A stretch of DNA of 64,000 nucleotides from the NCBI GenBank assembly GCA_032191485.1, contig JAVDOI010000008.1, positions 15,938,174 to 16,002,173 of the forward strand. The letters are read 5' to 3'. The position numbers and the translations under genes were made by a program. Below, in pieces: positions 43,809 through 55,412 of this stretch. Below the pieces are notes generated by a model, which had not been told where the DNA came from, searched no databases, and saw only the letters and a program-made list of their open reading frames with translations. Source of the DNA: Leptoclinus maculatus (lineage: Eukaryota > Chordata > Actinopteri > Perciformes > Stichaeidae). How positions within the stretch are numbered: the stretch's first letter is position 1; each line of letters begins with the position of its first letter.

Positions 43809-45690
43809 GGCCCCTTCTTCCTCTGCCCTCTGAACAAACATATACTGAATAACCTGTTGTAATATGCCTGAGGAACAAATAATATAAAGCTCTGTATAAG
43901 AAGTTGTTTTAATCTACTGTTCTTCTTGTATCATGATTGATGTTACACAGAAGAGCCTTGTTGCAATTATTGTTGTTCTGTACTCTTGCTGTGGCGGCAC
44001 TGGCGTAGGAGAAAATAGAAACTCCATTGTAATACCAATAAAATAGTTGTCTGTAATTGCAATGATGATAGTGTAGGCAATTTTTTTTTCTAAAAAGTTT
44101 TGATTAGAAAGCCACATTAACAAGTTGTGGAAATTTGAATGCAGCTTCATTGCTCCTTTGTTGTCAACACACTTTGTTAGAAACGTAATCAGGAATTTTG
44201 TTGACAATAAACCTCAAACTCAGACCTTAAAGTGAAGCATTAGTATTGCTTCACAGCAGACACTCTGACTCGGGGAGGCAGTGGAGTAGTCATTACCACC
44301 TCCCAATTTCACATTGAGATTTTAATCACCGGCTACAGTATTTCTGATTGATGTGTGCGTGTGTGAATTGTGTGTATACACATATATCCGGGCACACAAG
44401 GGGGGGGTTGTAATACATCTTCGTAATTAGTCTCATAATTATAAGGCAATAAACTGCAGTACACATGGGAGACTGATCCATCTCTGGAATACCGCAATTA
44501 CCCTGCGAAGATGTGTTGTGCTGTGACAAATCTCCAGAAGCAAAGTAGAGCTCTGCACCTTTCCGTCTGAAACAACATGCACACAGGCTTCAGGTTTGTG
44601 TTTACAAATGCGTGAGGGAAGTATAAATGTGTCAAAGCAAAGGGTTTGCACGGAGCATTTGGCCTGGTCGTAGAACCAAATCATTCCCCCATAAAACATC
44701 AGCCTGATTTGATTTTAAATTCCAGTCCTGTTGCCACCTCTCTCTCTCTTTCTGTACATTTGTTTTCTTCCAAAAGGCTGTCTAGACTGCAATCCCTGAA
44801 ATGCTGATGCACAACAGCTCGTCTTCGAGCTCTTGTCAATCTGGTCGATGTGGCGACATCACACGGCCACTGAGTGAGTCTAAATTGGCTTTCCCTCCAT
44901 TAGCCTCAACAGGGCATCATTATCAGCAGGTAACATCTAGCCTGCAGGGCCGGACCTCTGCTGCTTCGCCACCCATCACGCACACGCACGCACACACACA
45001 CTTACACACACATGCACAGACTCACAGGTATGCACGGGCACACACATACGGAGATGTTCTCGTTGCCTCTCACGCTCACACCCTGTAATAATTCCATTTC
45101 CATGTCTTTGATGAAGCCAGCAGGACATTTCTGTTTGCTACTGAGCACACCTGCTTTCATAGCAGACACCCACAAAGGATGCTGGGATGCTCCTCAGCTG
45201 GAAATAGAATAGGAAATCAGAGCCGGGGGTGGTGTGACGTTTCGTGATGACTGCATGACGGTAAACATTATTTTCAATATGAATGAGCGTCCCCTCCTCT
45301 GTATTTGCACAGCAGTGAAACATAAACAGGTTGATCAAACACATGCCCGGTACATGTATGTGCACAGAGCAAAGGTTAAAAGTTTGCTTAAATTCACACT
45401 CAACTACACACAGAAAATGTCACTTGGTGTAACTTTTTCTAAACAACGTGCAGACCTTTTCCATTCAGCATCAGCGGTCACAGTCTGAACATGGACGTCA
45501 TGCTTGCAAGTCATCCTGCAAAATAATGGATCAGTGGTCCTAAATCTAGTTTTCTGTTTTCTTGAGGTAGTACTGTAGCATGTCAATGTCTCTGGTCAAA
45601 ACTAGTCATGTTTTATCATCAGTTAACCAATAGGCACTTTTTAAATCAGCAAGGAATCTTCCATTCATAGATCAATTGTTGGACTTGTTT

Positions 45691-45990
45691 TCAAGGAATA
45701 GTTGAACATTTGGGGAAATATGAGTATTTGAGTTTGATGAAAAGATTGATACGACTACACTGGTGCCAGTTAGCTCAATTTAGCTTAGCATAAAGACTGG
45801 AAACGGGAGGAAACACATAGCATTCGGCTATGTCCGAAGGTTACAAAAACCGCCTACTAGCACCTCTAAAGTTTACTAGTTAACAATTAGCTTGTTTCCC
45901 TGTTTTTTTTATGCTACGCTACAAGCAAAATGTCTTCTGGCTGTATATTTGGCGTACAGATATGAAAGTGTTATACCACTCACGGCTATT
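45691..45990. repeat. Dispersed teleost repeat
   Basis: It contains the diagnostic run of phrases AAGGAATAGTTGAACATTT, AGCTTAGCATAAAGACTGGAA, ACAAAAACCGCCTACTAGC and ACCTCTAAAG. I recognise this as one of the commonest fish dispersed repeats. It is non-coding. Class is uncertain. Confidence 0.65.
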
Positions 45991-46337
45991 GTAGAACAAG
46001 CCTGCGGATTTTTTTAATTATTACTATTGATGAAGGAAGAAAATCCAGCTCTGACCCTGACAATTAAACTGACTGCACAGGAGCAGCAGTGTGGAATTGA
46101 AATTAAAGAAGAGCAAGAACAGCGATAAGCACTAATTTGATTCCCTGGGATCTGGGAGGAAGTTTTGAAAAGACTGCCGCGAGGGTAGGCTCTATTAATT
46201 GCCAAAATCACTGTCGGGGGATTATGACTCTTGCTGCCAGGTGCAGCACACTCCAATCACAAAACTGACACTTTTCCAAAACTGTGGGACTACTTTGTGA
46301 ATGTTTTTGTGAGTCTAAAATACTAGCTATGTATGAT

Positions 46338-46363
46338 TATATATATATATATATATATATATA
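46338..46363. repeat. (AT)n microsatellite
   Basis: About 13 AT units. Confidence 0.95.
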
Positions 46364-49300
46364 GTCTTTCCATTGATCTCTAAATATTTGAATGTAACTC
46401 AAGCTAAACTCTCTGTCAAGTAGTCAAATACTAAGGCAGAACAGAAGAGTTTTTTGTAAAAGGCCTACAACTGTATAATTGTATAATTGGCATAATTTGA
46501 CATAGCTTAAATAGTAATTTTGCGATTAGCCAGCATAGCTGAAGATGCAGGGCAGGATTCTCTGTGGTAACTCAGGATAAGACGAATGTTGATAACTATT
46601 GAATCAGCCATGAATAATTGAAGTGACAAACAGGTCAGAGTATGAGGGTTTAATAACCACTGTGGTCTCTGTTCCCTTTCTCTCTCCCAGGTCTTAACTC
46701 AAGCCTCCCATCCCGCTCTCTCTTTCTTTTATTCGTTCATTCATCCATCACCATCCAAAGTAACAGAGTGAGTTTATTGAAGCTTCCCGCGGGCTCTTTC
46801 TTGCTGTCTGGCTCTGCTTATGTAAACCAGACAGGCCTGGCTGACCAAACACGACAGCTCAAACTGAAAGAGGGCCTGACTCCATTCTGACGAGCTCAAA
46901 TTCTATGCTCTTCCTCTCGTCACAATGATCAAATCAAAGATATTCTTAGATTGTCTTACAAAGCTATCCTTACACATGATGTCTTGTAGCTTCACCCGGC
47001 CTGACTTGCTTACGTTGGTATTCTTGTTTCCTTTGTTATTTCTTTGAAAGCATCATGATGTCTTTAAACTGATCATTCTAAGCTCAGCACTTCCCCCAGT
47101 CGTAGCTGTTGAAAGAGGCTTTACCTTCACTTTCTGCTCAGTCCTACCAAACCACATGTGTCAAGGAAAGTGAAAGAAACCACAAAGGAAGGAAGGGAAC
47201 ATTGGTTCCCGTCTGTCTGCGTGGCAGCATACAAACTAAATTCAATTGTTGTGCAGTTGAAAAGTAGCAAGTGCAGCACAAACAGTGCAAAACTAGGTTA
47301 TGGGAGTGTTGCTTTGAAAAAGGAGAGCAACACTACAACTCCATGGAGCTGGGAAGGAATGGACTTTGCCATTGTGCAGCTGAAAAAACAAACGGTCGTC
47401 CCACGCCGGGACAAGGAAGAATCACAGTCTGAAACGAAACAGTAAACACAGTTCAGTCCAAGTCAAACGGCGAGTCCCATACTAATGATTGACCAAATGC
47501 AAGTGGATGGTGCAAGAAGTAAAGTTTACAGTGAAGTTGCATGAGTTGCAGCACTGTGGATCAATACTTGCTAATGAATGCAGTGCAGTTCATTTTGGAG
47601 TTTCATTAAACTCGCTCTAATTCACAGGAAATGGAACTGTCTCTCCAAACACAAGCATAAACATGATTCAGGTGAGTGGGCAGTTAAATTGGCCTGACAA
47701 ACAAAAACCCCGCAGCACTCTGCTTCTGTCTATAGCGGATGTTTTTAATCTGAGAAAACAAATTCACATTTTTTTTTTTAAGTGAACCGTTGACATGACT
47801 GGAAAGTGGCGAGTATCAGACTCTGCTGTTCATCAGTGCTGGCACAATTTGGATTAAAAAAAAAGAATGGTTCAATCTAAGGGCAATCTGTTTTCCTATC
47901 TTATCTTACAAGTGCACAACAGCCATTCATAAATCCTATTCTTTGCTGCTTAAAGAGGAATCCTATTGGCAAAAACCTTGTTTGAGTAGCAAATAAAACT
48001 GGGAATCTATTAAAATCCCTAAGGTGAGATTCATATTCTAAATAGTCGAGCATATAACCTGAGATTGTCAAATGCCCTCACACTATCCATCTTTCAGCTC
48101 CACGGTGTTTTTGTCCCACATGGATAACAATCTCACAGTGGCTTAATGCCACGTCCAAAATACACACTCCCAACTTCCTGTAGGCCCGTCAGATAGAATC
48201 TCCTCATAAGCACACTCCTCTAAAGTTCAGACATGTTTGCGTGTGGGAAGAAGTTGTTAGATAATGACATTCTGTAAACACAGGGTGGGTTTGATTGGAG
48301 CTCTGGCTCGTCCCCAACTTCTGTGATGTTGCCAGTTGTGCCTGAAGGCTGTGGGCTTTCCATCAATCCTCCACGGGAAACATGACAGACTCGCTGGCCA
48401 AAAGGCTGATATGAATGAGCCAATATGTCAAACCCAAAGCTTCCCCTGGTTTCACACGTGTTTGTGTCGCGGTAAAAAGATGTCTCTCACTCTTCGCAAG
48501 TCGCATCTAATCGAGTTTGGCTGCAGATCACGCTGGTGGCCTTTTTTCTGGAGTCATTAAGAGTTTAATCAGGAATGCACTGGCTCAGCTTTCTTGGGCT
48601 ACTGGACTGAATGAGAGACAAGCTAAATCAAAGATAACCCGTGGAGTTTTCATGATCGGGTCCCTGTTTTGTTTGGCTGGTTTCACGCTGCTCTGCCGCT
48701 CAACAGTTCATGAGGAAGAAAATACCGATGCTAGGCCTCAAAGACACACTTTGTATTTTGGTGAGCGACACTAAAAGTAAACAGAAGCTTTGTGTACAGG
48801 AAACTCCACAGGGCAGCTTTAAGAGTTAACTAACAGACAAGCTGCACAATAAAACCATACTCCGATTATTATTAATTCAGCTCACAGCTTGGTGCCTTTT
48901 TCTTCGCTGAGAGTTATTATGGACCAGTTTTTTTTTTTTTAATAGCTCGGGAAATCATAGAAAGCACACAAATTTGTGGAGAAAGAACCAAATTGAATAA
49001 TGCTTTGTCTCACATGATGAAAAATGGGAGTTAATATTCACCAATACAGTACTCTACTGGAAGCTGCTTTAACATCGTGGGCTGTGACAAATGCTGCTCG
49101 GATTCTGTTGCTGCTAAAAAGAAAAAAAATATGACTGATTATCATAAATATGCCTCCCATACACACACACAATTTAGATTTCATCACTGGGGTAGACCGT
49201 AGAGGATTGAAGAAATGCTAATGTGTCCGGCAGCTTTCCTAGTGCTGATGATGATCCTGCTTTGGGTCCAATGGGACCTTACCTGCAGCAAAATGACTAC

Positions 49301-50327
49301 AGTATTATCTCCATGCAAATATTACCAGAGGAAAACAAACAGGCCAAGTAACTCATGGCTGGCTATGAGCGAGTCATCAGCTTCCTTGTGAAACACAAAA
49401 AAAAAACAAGATGTCTCACAGTTCAAAACAACCTCAGAGCCTGCTGTAATTTCCGTTGCAGCCTCTGTATGTGAAAGTACTGTTAAGTGTTTCACCGGCT
49501 TTCACTGTTTGCCACTACCTACACATTGGCATTTAAAATGTCAGAGATGTTGCATCTACTACCTGTTGTGAGCTGATAAATAATTTACATTCCTGGCCTG
49601 TTTCTCATCACAATTTGAATCTTATCAAGTTATATAAACTAGAATTGTATAGCATCGGGTATATATATTATGCTTTTTTACACAGTGTATAGAAACTCAA
49701 TGGGGATGTGATTTGGCTGAGTTCAAATGAAGCCCGTTTGACCAAAATGTAATTTAATTCCAGCGGAAGGAGAGAAAGCCAAATACTGTTGAGGAATATT
49801 ATTAGCCTGCGGCTAAACTTTCAGAAAAAATGACTTTATCTTCAGTCAGCAGAGGTGTAAACAAAGCAACACGTCCAGCACGGCTGGAACACAACTTAAC
49901 ACAAGCTCACAAACCTGATGTGTACGTAGTTTGGGGAGCTGCTTGCTCTGAGGCAAATATTTAGATCAGAACTGGCAGCATTAACCGCTTTAACTGTCGG
50001 GCAGCCAACGCTCTCCACCCCAACAAACAGACAGAAAAGCTGGGATCTTACTGGTTGAACAGGTAGAGCCGTGGCTCCTCTGGGGTGTGAAGTGGAATTG
50101 TGATGGTGTTGTCGCTTTCAAAAGAGTCTGTGTAGTGAAACACAAAAAGCTGGTGTTTGGGATGCAGGATGCGGTTATATTATATAAAAACCTCTCCTAC
50201 TTTTCCTGAGATTCATGGTTTGACATTATTTATTAGCATTGTACCAGAAATCATTTAAAATGTTAAAGTTGGAATCCTTTGCCCAAATAAAGAAAAGAAA
50301 AAAAAACCATAACTGTTCAAATATATA

Positions 50328-51130
50328 TTTATTTCCATATTCCTTCATACAAATATTTTTTTCTCTCCAAAAAATAAACTGTTGACACGGGTGAATCAGT
50401 CAAAGTGCAGTCGTAGCTGTGTCCACAAAGTGGTCAAAGAGTGGGTAAAGCTGAGTGATGATTGGATAGAAAGCAACAAGAAGGGCACCCTCAAGGTTGG
50501 CACACATTAACAAAAAGCAAGCATTCGTCTCTCGTCCAATCTGTATTGATCGCCATCACCTGAGTCGTACAGGAGCGAGGGCTGTCAGCACTCTCGTCAG
50601 GTAGCCTACAACAAGTACATTGGAGAGGTTTTGCTCCTCTGTGCAAAGATTCATTGGATTAGAAAGATAATTATGGGCAATTCTGACTTCATCCCCAAAT
50701 GATTAGACTGCAGGTGCAGCTCCGATGCAAATGTATCCATCATAGCAAGTCACTTAATCTTGGGGGTCGAGTGTGTAAAAATCACATTTTTCTTAGAAGG
50801 GAAGGAGGACATTTGCCACTTCTTTCCGCAGCAAATCAACTTGTGGGGATTTTGTCTTTAACCCTCGTGATCTGCTTTGCTAGTGATCTTGAGAGTGAAA
50901 GTGTCACCCCAGATGTCGGGGCTGGTGTAACTCCCTGTTATGATTGTGATTTGTTTGCAGCGTGACACGGTGCACCAAAGCCCACGAAAAAAAAAGCAAA
51001 ACTCTTATTTGCTCCCTCAAACAACACACAGGTTTTGTTTTTCAGCATGAAAAGTGTGCATTTTCCTCCCATTGAACACCTCCTGTAAGCTAAAGCGCCA
51101 ACCAGCACCAGGTGACCAGAGCATCCGCTG
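50328..51130 (-). other. lratd2: 3' UTR of lratd2 with AATAAA signal
   Basis: TTTATT at 50328-50333 reads AATAAA on the minus strand, 800 nt after the lratd2 stop. No coding sequence is seen between them. Confidence 0.55.
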
Positions 51131-51940
51131 TCAGTTGACAAAACGCTCCTCTCTGTTTTCATGTGTTGCGTTCAAGTGGTTGGCCAGCTCTTGCGTCACA
51201 GCATCTTTACCGATCTGATCGTTCCTCCTCTTCTCCATGATCACGTCCTCCAGGCTTTGAAACTCCAGGACGTGAGTCTTCTTCTCCGAAAAGAGCAATT
51301 TCAACCTGTACGGCTGCTTCCCTATCCGTATCTCCCCTCCGATTTTAAACTCCCGTTTGCCAAAGCGGCACCAAGCGGCAAAGCACTCAGAGTTTCTCCA
51401 GTACAGCTCTCGGTCCCTCGACCCAACGTGGTCCAGGGCGTTGCGCACGACCACCTCCGGCGGGAGCGCGCGGTACCTGTAGAGGCCGTTCACTATCCTG
51501 CCTTTTTTGCCCTGGCTCACATCGGTGAGAAAGTTGTTCTTTATCTCGGCCCTGTGCATGTGGACCACCTGGAAGTCCCCCACGTACACGGCCCAGTGGG
51601 AATATTGTCCGGTGACCACGAACTCCAGAAGGTCTCCCGGTTTGCACTTGTTCAGGAGACTTTCCGCAGAGTGAGTCGCGGCTCCGGCGTTCGTCTCGTA
51701 GACGCACTCCTCTCGGTAGTAAATCGCGCACGCCAGCTCGTCCCGGTGGTCGAAGGGCTTCTCCTCGTGGTTCACCGCGTGGCGGTCCAAATTGTCGTCC
51801 TGCTCGTCGTCGTCGTTGGAGAAAATGTACGAGACGCCGATCCGCGGTCCCTCGTCGTCTTGCGGGTCGAGCCCATTTGGGTCAGACGTTGGCACCCCTG
51901 CGTAATTCAAATGCGTTAGTTTCTCCACCTGGTTCCCCAT
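51131..51940 (-). CDS. lratd2: LRAT domain-containing protein 2 (FAM84B)
   Basis: A single intronless coding exon of 269 aa (human about 310, the difference being a shorter acidic/proline-rich insert near residue 45-65). The start MGNQVEKLTHLNY and GPRIGVSYIFSNDD are the LRATD2 N-terminus and separate it from LRATD1. The LRAT/NlpC-P60-like domain has the first His in HWAVYVG (His115), then VVHMHR. The block NSECFAAWCRFGKREFKIGG (183-202) stands where acyltransferase members have Asn-Cys-Glu-His. Here the nucleophile position is Ser184, as remembered for human LRATD proteins, so catalysis is doubtful. MEKRRNDQIG (235-244) is also typical. Gly2 could be myristoylated, but this is only a possibility. 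Cellular role is poorly defined. It lies between a 22-kb gene-poor region and nsmce2, in the same orientation as its neighbours. Confidence 0.95.
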   Translation of the reverse strand: MGNQVEKLTHLNYAGVPTSDPNGLDPQDDEGPRIGVSYIFSNDDDEQDDNLDRHAVNHEEKPFDHRDELACAIYYREECVYETNAGAATHSAESLLNKCKPGDLLEFVVTGQYSHWAVYVGDFQVVHMHRAEIKNNFLTDVSQGKKGRIVNGLYRYRALPPEVVVRNALDHVGSRDRELYWRNSECFAAWCRFGKREFKIGGEIRIGKQPYRLKLLFSEKKTHVLEFQSLEDVIMEKRRNDQIGKDAVTQELANHLNATHENREERFVN

Positions 51941-52525
51941 AAAGGTGACAGGTGGATGCTGGGAGGTGGATTCAGACGAACGCAGAAACAGGATCCACCT
52001 GTTCTTTCGTCAACCGGGGGAGAGAGACGGAAGGTTTAAGGCGCAGCGTTGTGCCGTGTCTCAACTAAATCCAAAGCAGTGAAGACGGACACCAATAATC
52101 CATGTCCGGCTGGGTACGTCCTCCAAACGAACGCCAACTGCGCCGACCTGTACACAAATAAACAAGACAGAAGCGTTGACAAATAATTCAGAGCACAAGC
52201 CGATCTGAAAGTCGAACTACTCTGCGCTGTTTCTACAATCCCAACAGGTGTGACCTGACACACCTGTTGGCTCAGTTTTCCACATACTACTCACCGGATA
52301 GAACTACTGCTACATTCACTTCTTACACCGCCTCAGTACTGTTTCACATCACCTGCTACACTTCTGCCGTCATGTTAAGTCTCTCGCAGCGGTATACCCC
52401 ACCACCAGTCCGGTTCATCTTCTACAGGTCAGTCCACAGTAAAGTCTCAGGAGAGCAGACCGACTCACCTGCAGTTCGGCTCCTGGCAGCAAGCTTTCTC
52501 ACGCGCGCCTGTTGTCACATCGGTT

Positions 52526-52543
52526 AAAAAAAAAAAAAAAAAA
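52526..52543. repeat. A homopolymer
   Basis: About 18 A upstream of lratd2. Confidence 0.9.
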
Positions 52544-53011
52544 GGTTTCAGACGGCGCTGGCGGACGCTCCTTCCTGTGCGCTTAAGAGGCTGTTGTGTG
52601 GTTTGCTCTGCTGTACTGTCTGTCTGTTTTGTAGTATGAACCACAGTGTTGCAGCGAAACTCACCCAGGACCCAGCGACTGCTGGGAGGTGTTGTCATTT
52701 AAAGCGACAGTACGCCTTTTTTTCTCTCTCCTCTTTTACATTATTCAGACTTTACTTTACATAAGTAGAAACAAATATACTACATAGGTGAGATAATTAT
52801 GAGGTTATTGAAAGGAGTTTATCAGACTACATTTTTTTAAATTAATTAATTCAATCAATATAGTTTAATACATGTTATGTGTTCAGTATACAGTATATAG
52901 GATGAAAATAAAACAAAAGATCAATTCTTTTTTCATTGTAACCTATAATATGGAGATGTGGGATGTTATCGGGATACATCATTTAAAAAAGAAACAAGAG
53001 TTCTCATTACA

Positions 53012-53017
53012 ACACAC

Positions 53018-53075
<58 letters not shown>
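53012..53075. repeat. (CA)n microsatellite
   Basis: About 32 units with one CG interruption near the start. Confidence 0.97.
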
Positions 53076-53077
<2 letters not shown>

Positions 53078-55115
53078 AAGTCAACCTGAGATCAATACAG
53101 TGATTTTTTTTAAAGGGGGAGAATAATCCCAAATGGTCCAAAACATACAGCATGGAGCATACAGTATATCTGGATTATACATCAATATCTTTTAATTAAC
53201 AAAAGATGTGTTCATGCAATTCAACAACAAAGGTGTAAGCCCCCCCCAACACATTTATAGCCTAAGGAAATAAAAATGTATTCAGTAACAATGCTCCCTT
53301 GAACTTGAGGTTGCGTCATTAACAAAAACAACCCAGATATACAATCAAACACAGACTGACTTTAAAGGGTTAAATTATGCTTTCTATATAACTTTGCACA
53401 GGATTTGGACATTTTTGTCATTGTAGCACAGGTGTTGCTAATTACCATCAACAATGTCTCTGTCCTTTCTAAATGTCCCAGTAAGTCAACATGCACCCTG
53501 AAAACCAAGACAGCTAAGTGAAATTCAGCACTCATTCACTTTATTATTTACACCTGAGCATTTAACGTGGCGACACGACAACATGGCAGTGAAAAGGGAG
53601 TATATTCCAAGTTTGCAATTAGCAGTACGAGTAGGACCACGGGACTCTGAATGCAGGATTATCATTAATCATTTTCTCACTTGCAACCTTAACTGTGGTG
53701 TAAAGCAAATAGTTGTATTCCCTCCAGAGGGGGAAGTCATGAGGGCAGTGTGTCAGCAGTACAATGAACCAGACTCTTGTTTGGATTCAGCCCCAGAAAG
53801 CAGTGGGGAGAAAAGCATGACACCTCAAATCAAACCAGAATTTCGGACCACCAGTCTGATCTGAGCCGCGCCGTTCTCCCCCTTCTCCCCCTTCTCCATC
53901 CACCCTCTGTGCCACAAAGTGAGACTACGTTCACTTCCTGCCAAAAAAAGGTAAAACCCTCCTTGGACAAGCCAGCTATTGAGGCTTACAGCGTCTCAGG
54001 CAGTCATTACACATACTTCTTGGCGCTTTTGAACAGATGAATGTGAATTCCTGATCAAACATAACCAGAAGAAAGCAAACATCTATGGGGAATTGATTGG
54101 TGTTTTTTTTTCCCCTCCTCAGTGGTGCATGTCTGTACAATATTGTGATTGAATTTCTGAGGATATTTACAGCTCTGCCTCCCTCCAAAGAAACAGCTCA
54201 ATGGCTCTTGCCGGTGACACGGCGAATGCAATGCGGATGCTTGTTTTGCGAGCACTCTCCACTAATTGAACTGTTGTTGTTAAATTACCTGTGACTTCAC
54301 ATGTTGTGCAGTAAACACGATTAGCTTTGCAGAATGCTAATTCAAAACGAAGTAGAGTGGAGAAATGAATGAAGATCATTTGTTGCCGGTTAATATCTTG
54401 ATGGGCTAAATGCTCTTAGTGCTGCGTGACGTACTCTTTGGAGGGGAAGAGCAATTATTAGAGATTTTTGAAAATGCGTGATGCAAGGTTATTAAAAGAT
54501 TAGCTTCACCTAGTTTCATCGCAACACAGCCTTTTGTTTGTTTCTCTTTTGGAACAAAGGCCCTTTACAAGGAGCGAGAGCAGGCTGGATGGAGAGATTT
54601 AATCACATAAGTGCAAAGTGCATTCCTACAGATGTTTGACAACGGTTCATTAATGGCTCATTCAAATAACAGTTTTTTTTAAGGAAATCAATTTAGTATC
54701 TCCAGAATCCTACTTTAGCTTTTACTTCAGTTAGAAGAAACTGTGTTATTATAATAAGGAGGATCACAAGTCACATTAAGATTTCAACATTTTGAAATAT
54801 GTAGAGTGCATACACATGTATATATGCTCGATGATGAGCAAAGACTAAAATGAGCACTTCCTGGATTCAAAGTCGCCAGTAGAGGTCACAACGCTACTAA
54901 TAATCCTCCATCGCACCTGGAGTGGAGAATTTATAATCCAGAGATGAAAAATGTATTTCTTAATACCATAGATCCTGTGTCCTCATGCAGACACTGCCCT
55001 CTTGTGGTTCTGTCGACGTACTGCATAGTGTGAAGATAATACAAACATATCTACAGTCACTCCCGGTCTCAAATGCAACTTTGGCAATATTCATTGATCA
55101 AAAAGGTCTGCAGCT

Positions 55116-55412
55116 TTTATTTACATAGAATAAGAGTACAAAAAAAAAAAAAGCTCCAGTTGAAATACAAACACATCATCACTTATTCAAATCTAATTTG
55201 CTGGATGGCAGAGTTTTCCTCAGGTACAAATCTCTGAATAGAAAAATTGTAAATTTTCCAACAACCATAAGTTAATAACTAGTTTCAACCGACGACTGAT
55301 GAAAACAAGTGGCTCAAAAATACTGCCAACAGCATACTCCTTAAAATGCAATTAATTCCCTTGTCATGGGCGATATTATTAAAGATTCTGCCACTAGAAA
55401 TGTAAAACAGTA
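55116..55412 (-). other. nsmce2: 3' UTR of nsmce2 with AATAAA signal
   Basis: TTTATT at 55116-55121 reads AATAAA on the minus strand, about 290 nt after the nsmce2 stop. Confidence 0.6.

Larger units (their letters stand above)
28640..50327. other. Gene-poor interval of about 22 kb
   Basis: I see no protein-coding exon with a family signature or linked splice sites between klhl38 and lratd2. Open frames here are short, isolated or made of TG/CA repeat. A 5' non-coding exon of klhl38 is expected at the left end. Listed separately are dispersed repeats, microsatellites and a probable LTR. The rest is unannotated AT-rich DNA that may hold regulatory elements. Confidence 0.6.
51941..55115. other. 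Upstream region of lratd2 and gap to nsmce2
   Basis: The first 700 bp must hold the lratd2 promoter and any 5' UTR exon. A possible 3' splice site (CCTCCCAG in gene sense) lies about 25 nt upstream of the ATG. Beyond this I see only simple repeats (52526-52543 and 53012-53075) and AT-rich DNA without genes. Confidence 0.5.

Noticed and set aside
45563..45585. GAGGTAGTA phrase resembling a let-7 seed
   Set aside because: Only the first bases match. The rest does not follow let-7, and no hairpin precursor was found around it.
51161..51919. Long open frame of 252 codons on the plus strand
   Set aside because: It is the antisense shadow of lratd2. The minus-strand frame has clear family motifs and GC-rich codon bias that keeps the opposite strand open.
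53583..53864. 93-codon plus-strand open frame between lratd2 and nsmce2
   Set aside because: Isolated, with no recognisable motif, no neighbouring exons and ordinary base composition for the intergenic DNA.
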